A DNA stretch of 16,320 nucleotides from Rhizophlyctis rosea (Eukaryota > Chytridiomycota > Chytridiomycetes > Rhizophlyctidales > Rhizophlyctidaceae): the NCBI GenBank assembly GCA_027596075.1, contig JADGJC010000526.1, positions 3,907-20,226 on the forward strand, written 5' to 3'. Positions 8,391 through 16,320 of the stretch are shown one piece after another. The notes below the pieces were generated by a model, which saw only the letters and a program-made list of their open reading frames with translations, was not told the DNA's origin and did no database searches. The number at the start of each line of letters is the position of its first letter. The first letter of the stretch is position 1. Both the position numbers and the translations under genes were made by a program.

Positions 8391-8878
8391 TGTGTAACTC
8401 ATCAGCGTTACCATACTTGGCCGGCACGGAAGACGCGGGATCGTGCATATGGGATTTAAGGAAGAAGCACTCTTTATTGCAAAAGACATCACAGTTGCGG
8501 TAACATTCGAATACGGCATACGGAGGAACCGGAGTATGACGGCTACAGTTACATGCCCTCAGGAACTCAATTCACTAGCCAAGAAGCGATCTCGCCATGC
8601 CCTAGTCATTTTTGGCTGCTCATAACATTGAAGGACTTGAACCATTTATGGCAAGGGATTTCCAGCCTTTGCATCACCTCATACCAGATCGACAATATCG
8701 TCAGATGTCAATGATCATGCAATCGGTACCTATGAGATATTTTGACATATATTGATTGAAAAGATAAACAGATGACATGACATATGGCACTACAGTCTAC
8801 ATAAGACATCCCACCCTCTCCACTCCGCCGACGCTCTATCCATACATCCTACTTTATATACATGAAATCCCCAAAAAA
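8391..8878. other. Intergenic stretch between convergent frames
   Basis: No supported gene. The right part is the probable 3' untranslated region of the minus-strand secreted gene, which stops at 8879. It is A/T-rich with an AATCAATATATG-like sequence near 8740-8760 (minus strand) that could serve in polyadenylation, although this is uncertain. Confidence 0.4.
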
Positions 8879-10090
8879 TCAGTGAGCCCCAAATCCTGCT
8901 CCGCCAAAGGCCGGAGCAGCGAACCCAGCAGCGGGAGCGAACCCAGCTCCACCGAACGCCGGAGCACCACCTCCAAACCCAGCAGCAGGGAATCCAGCCG
9001 CACCAAAGCCCGGTCCAGCTCCAAACCCAGCGGCAGGGAAGCCAGCAGCACCTGGGAATCCAGCAGCACCAGCAGCGGGGAAGCCAGCCGGAGCACCAGC
9101 ACCATGAGCGAATCCCTGAGCACCAGCACCGAATCCGGGGAAGATGATGGGAGCGGCGGCGGCAGGAGCGGGATTGGCGGCGCCGTTTGCTGGGGCGGGC
9201 TGAGCACCATTGACCGGAGGGTTGCCAGCATTGGCAGGTGGATTAGCAGGCGGGGCGTTGCCGTTGTTGGCTGGAGGAGGGTTTCCGTTGTTCGCCGGAG
9301 GGTTGGCGGGAGGATTGGCCGGAGGATTAGCAGGAGGAGTGTTGGCCGGAGGATTAGCAGGAGGAGGGTTGGCATCGTTGTTACCTTCAGGATGGTCGCC
9401 GCCGCCTTCAGGAGCAGGGTGTTCACCAGCATCATTGGGGTGGTCGCCGCCTCCGTTGTTGTTGCCACCATTGTTGTCGCCGTTGTTGTTGCCGTCACCA
9501 GGACCCGCAACACTCATCTCCCCGTCACGACCATTGTCGACCGCCGCGATGTTCATGTGCATGCCATTTTCAGGAGCCGCGGGATGGTTGTTGTTGTTGT
9601 TGTTGTTGTTGGCCGGCGCCGGATGATTGTTGTTGTCGGGCGGAGCGGGAGCTGGTGCATTGTTGTTGCTGGCAGGATGACTGTTATTGTTACCGCCGTT
9701 ATTGTTGCCGTTGCCGGGCCCCGCAGCTGTCGCTTCGTGCTCTGGAGGAGCTGGATGTGTAGCGGGGGGGTGTTCAGCTGCGGTGGGTGGGTGAGCTGGG
9801 GCCGGGGCGGCAGCAGGAGGATGGGCATCGGCGGGAGGGTGGGCATCAGCAGGAGGATGGGCATCAGCAGGTGGGGATGCGTCATGAGTGTTGCCGTTGC
9901 CTGGCCCAGCAGCTTCCATTTCGTGTCTTTGCGGCTGAAGAGGGTTGTGAGGTCATATGTGTTAGACTTGCCCATGACGACGGCACTTCAGACCATGAGC
10001 TTGTATGCCAACGCTTACCAGCGGACCACCCAACACTCCATTCACGGCAGCAGCCGCAAGAGACGCCAACAACCAAGACTGTACTCGCAT
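8879..10090 (-). CDS. Secreted low-complexity Asn/Pro/Ala/Gly/Phe repeat protein (two exons, 375 aa)
   Basis: Exon 1 (10090-10019) encodes MRVQSWLLASLAAAAVNGVL plus GGPL, a clear signal peptide. The 84-nt intron (10018-9935) has donor GTAAGC, a CTAAC branch sequence and a TCTTCAG acceptor, phase 0. Exon 2 (9934-8879) encodes 351 residues. A TATA box lies about 125 bases upstream of the ATG. The exported part contains no Leu, Lys, Cys, Trp or Tyr. Layout in the precursor: an AGPGNGN motif (33-39), three ADAHPP hexads and other His/Pro/Ala sequence (46-90), a second AGPGNGN with Asn runs including eight in a row (95-140), and a third AGPGDGN with Gly/Asn/His/Pro (167-210). NPPA repeats follow (213-264), then an 89-residue Gly/Ala/Phe/Pro tail with 15 Phe spaced every few residues (287-375). 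Low-complexity secreted proteins of this kind usually form extracellular matrix, wall or adhesive material; elastin- or silk-like self-assembly is an inference from the tail. There is no GPI-like hydrophobic C-terminus and no dibasic processing site. The family is not recognised. Confidence 0.88.
8882..9148 (-). repeat. Gly/Ala/Phe repeat-coding tract (GFPAAGFGAG-type)
   Basis: This encodes the C-terminal 89 residues of the secreted protein. Units such as GFPAAGF, GAGF and GAPAF recur, with 15 Phe in total and no charged residue. The underlying DNA is an imperfect repeat rich in CCAGCAGC-like words on the plus strand. Confidence 0.8.
9215..9370 (-). repeat. NPPA-coding 12-base repeat
   Basis: The plus strand carries repeated GGAGGATTAGCA / GGAGGATTGGCC units that encode Asn-Pro-Pro-Ala tetrads in the secreted protein, interrupted by a few Asn-Gly pairs. 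Variation between units is mostly at synonymous positions, which suggests selection on the peptide. Confidence 0.75.
9587..9610 (-). repeat. (GTT)8 microsatellite encoding eight asparagines
   Basis: A perfect trinucleotide run on the plus strand, read as eight AAC codons in the minus-strand secreted gene. It is a likely site of length polymorphism between strains. Confidence 0.9.
9818..9871 (-). repeat. Three 18-base repeats encoding PPADAH
   Basis: Three adjacent 18-base units encode Pro-Pro-Ala-Asp-Ala-His three times near the start of the exported part of the secreted protein. The units differ by only a few bases, so the expansion looks recent. Confidence 0.85.
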
Positions 10091-10213
10091 TTTCGCCGAG
10101 GATTTGAAGAAGGGTGTGGGCAAGAGATTCTTAGCAGTTGCTGGGAAGCGCTTGAGGGATTTTAATACGAGAATAGGAATCTACTCTTTTCGAGCATTGC
10201 CATGCACCTGTGC

Positions 10214-10221
10214 CTTTTATA
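10214..10221 (-). promoter_or_regulatory. TATA box of the secreted repeat protein
   Basis: On the minus strand it reads TATAAAAG, about 125 bases upstream of the ATG at 10090. It is a near-consensus TATA box with no in-frame ATG before the gene start. Confidence 0.7.
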
Positions 10222-10923
10222 GACCTCCCAACTCTAGTTTTCCACGCGAAGTCATTTCCCGTTGATCCACCTTTGGTTTCATGTGGTGGGGTTGTGAGCA
10301 TACCACCATTTTCCATCCGCCAAGACCCTGGAGAACATGTGAGCTGCTACAATCTGTGCATGCTGGCATGCGTCTCAAGCCTACGTCATCCAAAGCCTTG
10401 AGATGCGAACGGAGGCATTCACCAAGCTTTCACTCGCAAGCGTCGCACATTGAGACACAACGAGGCATGACGATTCAATCGGATGTCTTATTAGCACCCA
10501 AGCTTTGCACATACTCCATTCGGGATGGACTTCCGAAACCTTTGTGCCAAGTAATTGTCGCTGATTCTGAAACGCCTCGCGTTTGGAACTTCAGCACATG
10601 TTGAAACGCACAAAACGCGTCGACATCAGACCGCCGCCTGCGCCTGGTTCTGAAATTTCGGAGTTGGCACAACTTGAACTTCCGGATTCAAGAAGCGATC
10701 TGGACCCCGCCTTCTTTTTTTGCCGAAATCACCAGAAATCTTGTCAAGTTCAAGGCTGTGCAGAAACGTGCTGGCTAACCCTTCGCCGACACCGTGGCGA
10801 AGTTCGGGCCAAGTGGCGTTGGTCATAGCAAAGCCACATCATCCTGGATCATCCAGTCAAAATTGTTTCTTTCGGATGAGTCAGGACGCAAAAAATTGTC
10901 GAGGAAACTTGCAATTGCCATCC
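10222..10923. other. Stretch without a supported gene
   Basis: Two antiparallel frames overlap almost completely here: plus from an ATG at about 10598 to 10828, and minus from ATG 10826 to 10626. Each reads as a plausible 65-77 aa peptide, and the minus one contains a KKRRR basic patch. Because they share the same DNA in opposite senses and neither has splice or promoter support, I call neither. Confidence 0.4.
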
Positions 10924-10928
10924 AAAAA
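10924..10928 (-). terminator. RNA polymerase III terminator of tRNA-iMet
   Basis: A run of five T on the minus strand, 28 bases beyond the 3' end of the tRNA, is the first T4 or longer run downstream and fits a Pol III stop signal. Confidence 0.7.
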
Positions 10929-10956
10929 GATATGACGAATTCATGCGAATGCACAG

Positions 10957-11028
10957 TAGCACCACCTGGTTTCGATCCAGGGACCTCGGGGTTATGAGCC
11001 CCGCGCGCTTCCCCTGCGCTATGGTGCT
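10957..11028 (-). tRNA. Initiator tRNA-Met (CAT)
   Basis: The full cloverleaf folds with perfect stems: acceptor AGCACCA/TGGTGCT, D stem GCGC/GCGC, anticodon stem CGGGG/CCCCG with loop CTCATAA (anticodon CAT), variable AGGTC, and T stem CCTGG/CCAGG. It has discriminator A and no encoded CCA or intron. The features separating eukaryotic initiator from elongator tRNA-Met are present: an A1:T72 first pair, three consecutive G:C pairs in the anticodon stem, and a T loop reading ATCGAAA (A54 and A60) in place of TTC. The internal B box (GATCGAAAC) is consensus. It carries methionine to the start codon on the small ribosomal subunit. It is transcribed by RNA polymerase III and stands alone between unrelated sequences. 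Confidence 0.97.
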
Positions 11029-11659
11029 CAGATGTTCAATGTTCAGGTATGTTACTTGATAACGAGAGAGAGGCAGAGTATCTGACAGTACATCAGCCAA
11101 CAGTCACCGAAACAAGCTCTACAGATGGCAGGGCACTATGCATTTATGCAGACGCTGTCTGTCACGTATGGAGACATGCGACCGACCACACCTATGCTTG
11201 CCGCCTGCTAATGAGTCAGAAGACAAAAGAACTTCCTTGCCGATCTGGTCATGGATCTCAGCAACAATTGAGGTTATCCTGATCCGATTTTGACTAGTTT
11301 TTTGTTAGCTTTCTTTCTGATCTGGTATTGAACGCTCATGGATATGTCCAAAGATATGAAGATCGATCAATCTGCAACGGGCGTTCTGTTACAAGGTCCC
11401 AACCAGCTTGTGATGCGTATGCGTTGGAGACCTCTCTTTACTTCCCACCTCTCCACCTTTCTGTCCCCATTTGCAAAAGGCACTAAGTGCTGTTGACCTA
11501 GCCGTAAATCAAGCATTCCACAATGCTTTATCACCGCGGGTAACGCTTCAACTCATTCTTGTGCTCGCCGAGCATCTTTTTGTCCTGCAAGATTGGCAAT
11601 GGAAGGACGAAGCTTTGAACTGCTGATGTACGGAACCATGCAGCACAAATTGCTCATTA
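11029..11659. other. Stretch without a firm gene; open frame 11414-11623
   Basis: A plus-strand frame of 70 codons (11414-11623) includes a strongly protein-like helical part, 'LQKALSAVDLAVNQAFHNAL' onward, and ends in TGA. It is in the same frame as the ATG at 11660 downstream (see findings). Another plus frame (11049-11282, 77 codons) is open directly next to the tRNA but has no support beyond its length. Confidence 0.3.
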
Positions 11660-12064
11660 ATGGGGTCCCTCATTCCGTCAAAGCGTGTGGTGAAGTTGTT
11701 GCTTCAAAAGGTTCAAGAGATTTTATGGCGCACCTTCATATTGGTGCATGACGGTATTGCGGAATGTTCCAGCCGTGAATTGCTCCATGAACCTCTGCGC
11801 ATGGCCTGCACCAAACAAAGCTTCCAATTGCATCATAACGACTGGCGACTGCAGAGAGATGCTATGGGTTGTCCTACTGAGATGCTTTTTGTTATCTCCC
11901 ACCAAGATTCCAAAGACCGAGTGAGAGTGAGAACCCTGCACCTGATGCTGTCAGCTGCTGATAGGGCAAGGGCACGTCAGAAATCATGCTTGGATGAGAT
12001 GGTCAATTTAATATCAGTCGCCGGACTACTTGTGATTTTCTTGAGCATGGGTTCCCTTTCTTGA
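11660..12064 (+). CDS. Weak candidate open reading frame (134 aa), unknown
   Basis: An intronless frame from ATG to TGA. The N-terminus is basic and helical (PSKRVVKLLLQKVQEILWRT), the middle is mixed with several His and Cys, and residues 115-134 are hydrophobic (LISVAGLLVIFLSMG). The minus strand is also open for 72 codons through the same DNA, so coding potential is ambiguous. The frame continues upstream past a single TGA at 11624 into another open segment, so this may be the 3' part of a larger or broken gene. No family is recognised. Confidence 0.25.
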   Translation: MGSLIPSKRVVKLLLQKVQEILWRTFILVHDGIAECSSRELLHEPLRMACTKQSFQLHHNDWRLQRDAMGCPTEMLFVISHQDSKDRVRVRTLHLMLSAADRARARQKSCLDEMVNLISVAGLLVIFLSMGSLS

Positions 12065-13062
12065 CCTCTACAAATTCCATCGATGGAACACCAGTTTGTA
12101 CAGGAAACCGTCTTATGCGTTGAGTGAAAAACTTAAATCCGGGCAGCTGATGATGACACAAAGGCAATTCCGTGCCGCAGATGCATCATCACAGTTGTGG
12201 TTGTCCCCTTTCTTTTTCACCCTCGTTCAGCAATTCGAGCAGAGGGAACGAAGCAAGAACACACACCCGAGTTCGAGGAGCACAGAGGGTAAATAGAGAG
12301 CAGCGTCCTGCTTGTCAAGATGTACATGCGGAATCGCAGCGACTCCGGTGAGAGCGAGAAAACGACATCATGTGAGAAATGGCCCCGTTCATTTCATTAG
12401 CAACAAAAGTTGGTACTATCAAATGTCATCGTTATAAGCCATTGAGAGGCAGTGCATAAGTGTGCAGAGTCTATGCTATGCATGCTCATCCCCAAGCAGC
12501 CTGCTATTCCGTTTTGCACAACTGTGTCCGCTTTGCCTATTCCGCGGTGAACTTGAACCTACCACCTCGTCGAGCCACCATGTCAATAGTTGATGAATCG
12601 TTCGTCGGATCCACTCGAGCACATCGCCCAGCGCCTGCGAGACCGTGCCTTGAGTACAATATATGGTAAATGCCTGCTTCCTTCTTCCTGAATAAGTTGG
12701 ACTTGGCAAGCGGATCGACGTTCACTTCTCTCCAAAGTGAAGAACAGCTGGAATGGCAGCACTGAACATCCGCCCAACGCGCTACCGGCGTCACATTTGA
12801 CAAATATGCCGTACCATGCACCGCTCGCTCATTTTTGGTACCAACATCTGTGCGTTTTGAACAGTACTAAACCTGACTATAAGCCAATCAGTGCCAACCA
12901 GCTTTACAGCACTCACATATATCCGTGCAAGGTCCCGATCGACTCACAATGTGTCGCGAAGGACTCAAAGTTGTGTAGCACTGCTGGAAACTCTGAAACC
13001 TCTAGTGTACAAAAAGGGAATACAGAGTAACCAAGCACAAAACTTTCAAGAGTGGTAACGAT
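12065..13062. other. Stretch without a supported gene
   Basis: Overlapping minus-strand frames (about 12821-12476) read as plausible protein fragments in two registers, and a plus frame (about 12737-13030) is also open. No reading has an ATG in good context together with splice sites that join in frame, so no gene is called. Confidence 0.4.
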
Positions 13063-13206
13063 ATGGTACCAACTCCTACGCACAAGCACAGCAACCGCTA
13101 TAGCATGGTCAACGAAAATCCTGTACGGAAGCCAGATTTGCTAAAGCGGAGGGCAAGGGAAAAGAAGGTCATGAAGGAGCCGCATGAGGATGATTCCGCT
13201 CAATAA
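13063..13206 (+). CDS. Short basic open reading frame (47 aa), possibly a last exon
   Basis: From ATG (followed by G) to TAA the frame encodes a highly charged peptide: His/Ser/Asn in the first 17 residues, then a basic run (KPDLLKRRAREKKVMKE) and an acidic end (HEDDSAQ). The composition resembles the C-terminus of a nuclear protein. No convincing upstream exon joins to it, so it may be an independent short gene, a terminal exon or chance. Confidence 0.25.
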   Translation: MVPTPTHKHSNRYSMVNENPVRKPDLLKRRAREKKVMKEPHEDDSAQ

Positions 13207-13718
13207 TTTTCATTCCGCGGCGAGCGGTGAACACACCCGTCATTGTTCAATATAATTTTGTGCAGTGCATTGGGAGACCTACCTAGCGTCCAAAAATTCT
13301 TTATGTAGTGAAATGGAACAGCAACGTTGACATTCCATCCGCTAACGGCTGTTCATTTAGACCCTGTGCTGATCACTCAGGCGTGATTACTTTGTTCGCT
13401 CAGCAAGTGTGGTCATGACAAGAACGTCAAGTAAATCTGGGACCATAGTACGGTAGTCATGATAGATGCAGTTCATTTTGCAATCCGTGATTTACTACAT
13501 TTGAAATCTTTGAGGGAGGTGGATCTGGTATGTAAACATTCTGTTTAGAGTAGCAGTGTTGGAGGAAAGTGCCAAGGTCGTCTGCCCGACGGCTCGTCGT
13601 TGCCAATGGATTCAAAGGACCCTGAAACGCGTCCGAAATGGATGCTTCCCATGATGCTTCCCCCGCCTCACACGCATTACTAACAAAAGAAAAAAAAAAC
13701 CTTTGATCTAGTACCACA
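13207..13718. other. Stretch without a supported gene
   Basis: I see no start-to-stop frame with splice or composition support. A minus-strand frame (13774-13457) is open but runs through the 3' end of the better-supported exon at 13913-13719 in another register, so it is likely a shadow. Confidence 0.4.
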
Positions 13719-14032
13719 TCATGCCTCCCAGTCGGCCTTGCGAACGCACTGCGACATCGTGCTACAAACATCACTCATTGCCAACCGGGAAATGGGAGTG
13801 AGTCTGGATGTACTCATCTGACTGTACCGAACCCCTGGATGCGGACCAACACCACCATCAAAATGGGTGATCGCGTCATCGTCATTTGCGTTAGACCATA
13901 ATGGGCATTCAAGCTGCAAAAAGAGAATTGAAAGGCAGTCCAAGTAGGTGCCGGGATGAAAGGCAATACCTGAGGTAGCTCAAGGTCCTTCCGCGTGCAG
14001 ATTTGACCACGAGACCGAAAGTGACTTGAAAG
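13719..14032 (-). CDS. Candidate last two exons of a minus-strand gene, unknown
   Basis: Two exons are proposed: 14032-13970 (5' limit unknown) and 13913-13719, ending in TGA. The 56-nt intron between them (13969-13914) has donor GTATTG and a strong pyrimidine-rich acceptor CTCTTTTTGCAG. The junction is phase 0 and in frame. The joined peptide reads through ICTRKDLELPQ into LECPLWSNANDDDAITHFDG and on to MSQCVRKADWEA. It is hydrophilic with four Cys and an Asp triplet and has no membrane segment. An upstream in-frame TGA means that either a further intron ends near 14033 or the model is wrong. No family is recognised. Confidence 0.35.
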
Positions 14033-14536
14033 TCATTGATATCATCTTTCTCTGGTAACAGGCAACGACTATCCAGCCAAGAATGTGGAGCAGCCCTTCG
14101 ACTTTGAGATTGCCCTTCATTCAAGGTTCCCTAATGTCAACTCATGTTTCATCGGTTTCCGATATTCATAGGGTAAATCATGAAAAACACGAAGGGAAGC
14201 GAATCAGTGCGAACGACGACAGTACGATTAAAGCGAGAATGGAGCTACCAAAGGCATCACACTCATCACGTGAATAGTTCTCTCAGTGTGAGTGTATACA
14301 GAGAAAAGGATCGAAACAAAAAAGAAAAGATCCTATGCGAGAATATTAAGATGCCTCCGATGCGGAAGCACGTACTTTTCCTCCGCCATTCGCCGGCATA
14401 CATTCTCGCGATTGTAGGTACCGAGCGGAGAAACTCCTATCGTTTTCGAATGGCGACGTTCACCGTGTACGAGGGACCTGCTTGTCGGCTTTCCGAATCT
14501 AACTTGAATCTAACGTCACTTTTCATCGGTCCAGAA
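14033..14536. other. Stretch without a supported gene
   Basis: A plus-strand frame from ATG 14180 to 14542 (120 codons) is open but is Lys/Arg/His-rich and irregular, with no splice or promoter evidence. A minus-strand ATG near 14118 opens 46 codons with a hydrophobic segment (LLHILGWIVVACY), which could be an upstream exon of the 13719-14032 candidate, but no in-frame splice was found. Confidence 0.3.
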
Positions 14537-14848
14537 TCATGAACATATCAGTTCAAACTGCTGAAAATCAACTTTCATATCAAGCAATCTACTCGCCAGT
14601 TGCACAATGTTTGCAGAGTGACATCCGCCGCCGATACGATTCCCTTTCTTTTTGAGAGCTTCAAACCGTTCGTGAGTCAAAGTGGGCCACCAGAGCTTCC
14701 AAGGACGCGATTTTGTCACAATCTGTAGTAAAGCGGATGGGGAGATCGGATGGCTCAAGTAAGGCGATTCAAACCTCAGTTGAGCATCAAGCATCCTTTC
14801 AGTCCGCCCTACTTTTTTTGAAGGGCGATGTTGCGCAAGCTGCTTCAT
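14537..14848 (-). CDS. Candidate single-exon protein (103 aa), unknown
   Basis: The frame runs from ATG at 14848 to TGA at 14537. The first 25 residues are basic and polar (HRPSKKVGRTER). The middle has a Trp/Pro-rich motif (SRPWKLWWPTLTHERFEALK) and the end is a mixed helix (IVQLASRLLDMKVDFQQFEL). Residue composition is protein-like throughout and the strand opposite is less so. An in-frame stop lies upstream of the ATG, and a GTGAGC donor near 14921 does not join in phase, so I keep a single exon. There is no signal peptide or membrane helix. Confidence 0.3.
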   Translation of the reverse strand: MKQLAQHRPSKKVGRTERMLDAQLRFESPYLSHPISPSALLQIVTKSRPWKLWWPTLTHERFEALKKKGNRIGGGCHSANIVQLASRLLDMKVDFQQFELICS

Positions 14849-15767
14849 TCCCTCGGTCACTGTGGTTTGCAACGCTTCTCAAAACACCCAGTAGCTTAAG
14901 GGCAAGGGGCCATGAAGGCTCACCCCCTCATCCCGGTGCCGGTTAAATTGGTTAGCAATCTTCCAAGGGGCGGCCTCCGTACTTTTGTTGTTCCTCGTCT
15001 CAAAAGGAATGCATTGTAATGGGAGTTTTGACGATCCCTCCTTTGGTGAGTTTCCACCTGAGCATTTTTAGAACATCAAGTTCTAGGGCTCACCAAATGC
15101 AGCAACATAGTATACTACACACGGCTCCTCCGCCGTCCAAGCGGGAAGCATGAGGGTTATCACCCGGTCCATTTTCCATTACTTTGTACACTTTTGCTGC
15201 CACTGCCCAGTGGCTTGGAGAGGAGAAACATTGCTGATTGCGGTGTCAGAACCAAATGTGGATTCGTCTGTCAACAAAGCTTACGCATCAAGCCTGGTAC
15301 TCGATCCTCACCGGCCTACCAATAGATCAATGACGCATCAAGGTATGAGGCGTCGGTTTGGTAATTATTCACGCACTGGATCCATCAACGCTAGCTGACA
15401 CAGGACCACAAGGACGCAGCTCGTAGTTCAGCGTTCATCTCATATGTACATTTAATTGCAGTCTGGCATCTTGACGGGGTTGAAGATGCATGCAAGCCAC
15501 CGCGTCTCTGTCGAACTTTGCTATCCCAACTGCTAGCGCAAACGGAAAAGAAAAACGCGCCAGCAACCTTGAATCGGGATGCTACGCACCCATCTACCAC
15601 TTGCATGAAATTGGAACCATGTATGCTTTCAGCACTCGCTATCATAATAGCCAACCAATGTAGTACCATTATTTCACTTGGATGTAGCAAAAACAAAGTA
15701 CCCTGGTGAATACGGGAATGCTCAAGCTGACGTGCGATGTCAACTCTGAAAGTACCCATCAACTCAT
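14849..15767. other. Stretch without a firm gene
   Basis: Contains a nested inverted repeat (15042-15097). A minus-strand frame (15762-15391, 123 codons) begins just after the stop of the right-edge gene and has hydrophobic patches, but it sits where that gene's 3' untranslated region should be and has no splice support. Confidence 0.35.
15042..15097. repeat. Nested inverted repeat (hairpin potential)
   Basis: The outer arms TTTGGTGAG (15042-15050) and CTCACCAAA (15089-15097) are perfect 9-base complements. Inside them TAGAAC (15069-15074) and GTTCTA (15080-15085) form a 6-base stem around a 5-base loop. The spacers between stems are asymmetric (18 and 3 bases). It could fold as a stem with a large bulge, or be the scar of a small element. 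Confidence 0.6.
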
Positions 15768-16307
15768 TTAGTGCAACTTCTTTGCAACAGATTGGTCTTG
15801 AGAATCTTGGCCAAACGGACTGTACGGGCGGTGGGCTAAAAATGAAGGGAGGAAGCCAAAGAGTAGGGAATCATCCGCTCAGTCAGCATGATGACGCATT
15901 GCGGCTAGCATTTTTGGGTAGTCAACAAGGCTTCCGGATCCTGGAATGTAATCCCAGGAAACGGAAATGACTCTGTTGCACCAAATTACTTTTTCGTAAC
16001 GTGTACGTGCCAGAGCGTTCATTCCCCCAACAGTGAAGTTGAGCCAAGCATGTATACTGTCTCCGCCTGAAGTCCCGCATTGTGAGCGATGTGCATGTTT
16101 CATTGAAATGGTGAGTTTGATACTTGACCGGGAAGATCCCTCGATTTGGGAGTTTTGGACACCTGTTGCACACTTAAAGTGCACAAGGATCCACGGATAT
16201 GCCGGCGCAGGTGGATACCTTGGGAGGTACGAGTTTTTGAAGTGGCAACATAGGTGAGTGGCATCGGTCCTCCTATGCTGCTGTCTTCGCAGCCGGACGG
16301 GTTTCCT
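15768..16307 (-). CDS. 3' part of a spliced gene entering from the right edge, unknown
   Basis: Three exons are visible. The first is open to 16307 at most and ends at 16124 (its 5' edge is not resolved); the others are 16066-15896 and 15835-15768 (TAA). Intron 16123-16067 (57 nt) has donor GTATCA, a CTCAC branch sequence and acceptor CTTCAG. Intron 15895-15836 (60 nt) has donor GTCATC, a CTGAC sequence and acceptor TTTTTAG. Both are phase 1 and both junctions are in frame. The joined protein includes YPWILVHFKCATGVQNSQIE, then GDSIHAWLNFTVGGMNALAR, then SVSWDYIPGSGSLVDYPKML, and ends PHRPYSPF..SVAKKLH. There is no membrane helix, and a single N-glycosylation-type NFT is present. The family is not recognised. 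Competing reading: a plus-strand frame at 16109-16252 with a 39-nt intron is also possible, but that intron is unusually short. Confidence 0.45.
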
Positions 16308-16320
16308 TCATCTTGAACGT

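Noticed and set aside
8064..8519. Minus-strand hydrophobic 151-codon frame
   Set aside because: It is the antisense register of the Ser/Asp/Glu repeat; the repeated Ala/Val/Phe pattern is simply the complement of that repeat.
9210..9975. Other long frames through the repeat region (plus 9210-9626; minus 9975-9553 and 9513-8854)
   Set aside because: They are register shadows of the same simple repeats and have no signal peptide, splice logic or sensible ends.
8777..10165. Very long plus-strand open frame (462 codons) antisense to the secreted gene, rich in Ser, Arg and Val
   Set aside because: It is open because the sense protein contains no Leu and few codons whose complements are stops. 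It spans the sense intron, and its composition is what antisense of a Gly/Ala/Pro/Asn-rich gene gives. The sense strand has signal peptide, intron and TATA support.
10598..10828. Overlapping antiparallel short frames, both protein-like
   Set aside because: Neither has splice, promoter or family support, and the mutual overlap shows that protein-like appearance alone is not decisive at this length.
14880..14945. GTGAGC donor near 14921 as a first-exon junction for the 14848-14537 gene
   Set aside because: Joining it to the CCACAG acceptor puts the ATG-bearing exon out of phase with the downstream frame.
16033..16320. Plus-strand exon ending at a GTGAGT donor (16253) with an acceptor at 16291
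   Set aside because: The intron would be 39 nt, shorter than all others placed here. The overlapping minus-strand model has two in-frame introns of 57-60 nt with branch-like sequences. I keep it only as an alternative.

Overview
The window reads as nuclear DNA of a eukaryote, most likely a fungus. It carries an intronless eukaryotic-type initiator tRNA-Met, short spliceosomal introns (about 50-106 bases) with GT..AG ends and some CTNAC-like branch sites, TATA boxes about 130 bases upstream of two start codons, and a hydrolase of the KANL3/TEX30-like alpha/beta family. A more precise lineage (for example a zoosporic fungus) would be a guess. There are no operons, CRISPR arrays or bacterial-type signals. 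Gene density is low and several gene models rest on my own splice-site reading, so their confidences are modest.

Left edge (1-262, minus): first exon of a secreted prepro-protein with a signal peptide and two dibasic sites, cut off by the window start. From 1439 to 2499 (plus) there is a candidate four-exon gene of unknown function. From about 3284 to 3874 there is a non-coding stretch with nine CCAAT pentamers. It lies upstream of an intronless gene (4340-5170, plus, 276 aa) that has a clear TATA box and an acidic serine-rich segment. Its 3' flank is strikingly poor in G.

Centre (5678-8390): on the minus strand, a small one-helix membrane protein candidate, a four-exon alpha/beta hydrolase whose expected nucleophile serine is a threonine, and a two-exon short protein candidate. 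On the plus strand lies an acidic Ser/Asp/Glu-rich open frame whose start is only 8 bases from the start of the divergent minus-strand candidate.

The most unusual gene is at 8879-10090 (minus): a two-exon secreted protein of 375 aa. Its exported part has no Leu, Lys, Cys, Trp or Tyr. It runs from His/Pro/Ala repeats through Asn runs and Asn-Pro-Pro-Ala repeats to an 89-residue Gly/Ala/Phe tail resembling elastin, silk or FG-type sequence. It has a TATA box, an intron with a CTAAC branch site and a signal peptide, so it looks like a real, expressed low-complexity matrix or wall protein.

Right part (10222-16320): the initiator tRNA-Met (10957-11028, minus) with a T5 terminator, several weak candidate exons and short frames, a nested inverted repeat near 15042-15097, and at the right edge the 3' end of a minus-strand spliced gene that enters from beyond the window. 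No working relationship between these neighbours can be inferred beyond co-location.
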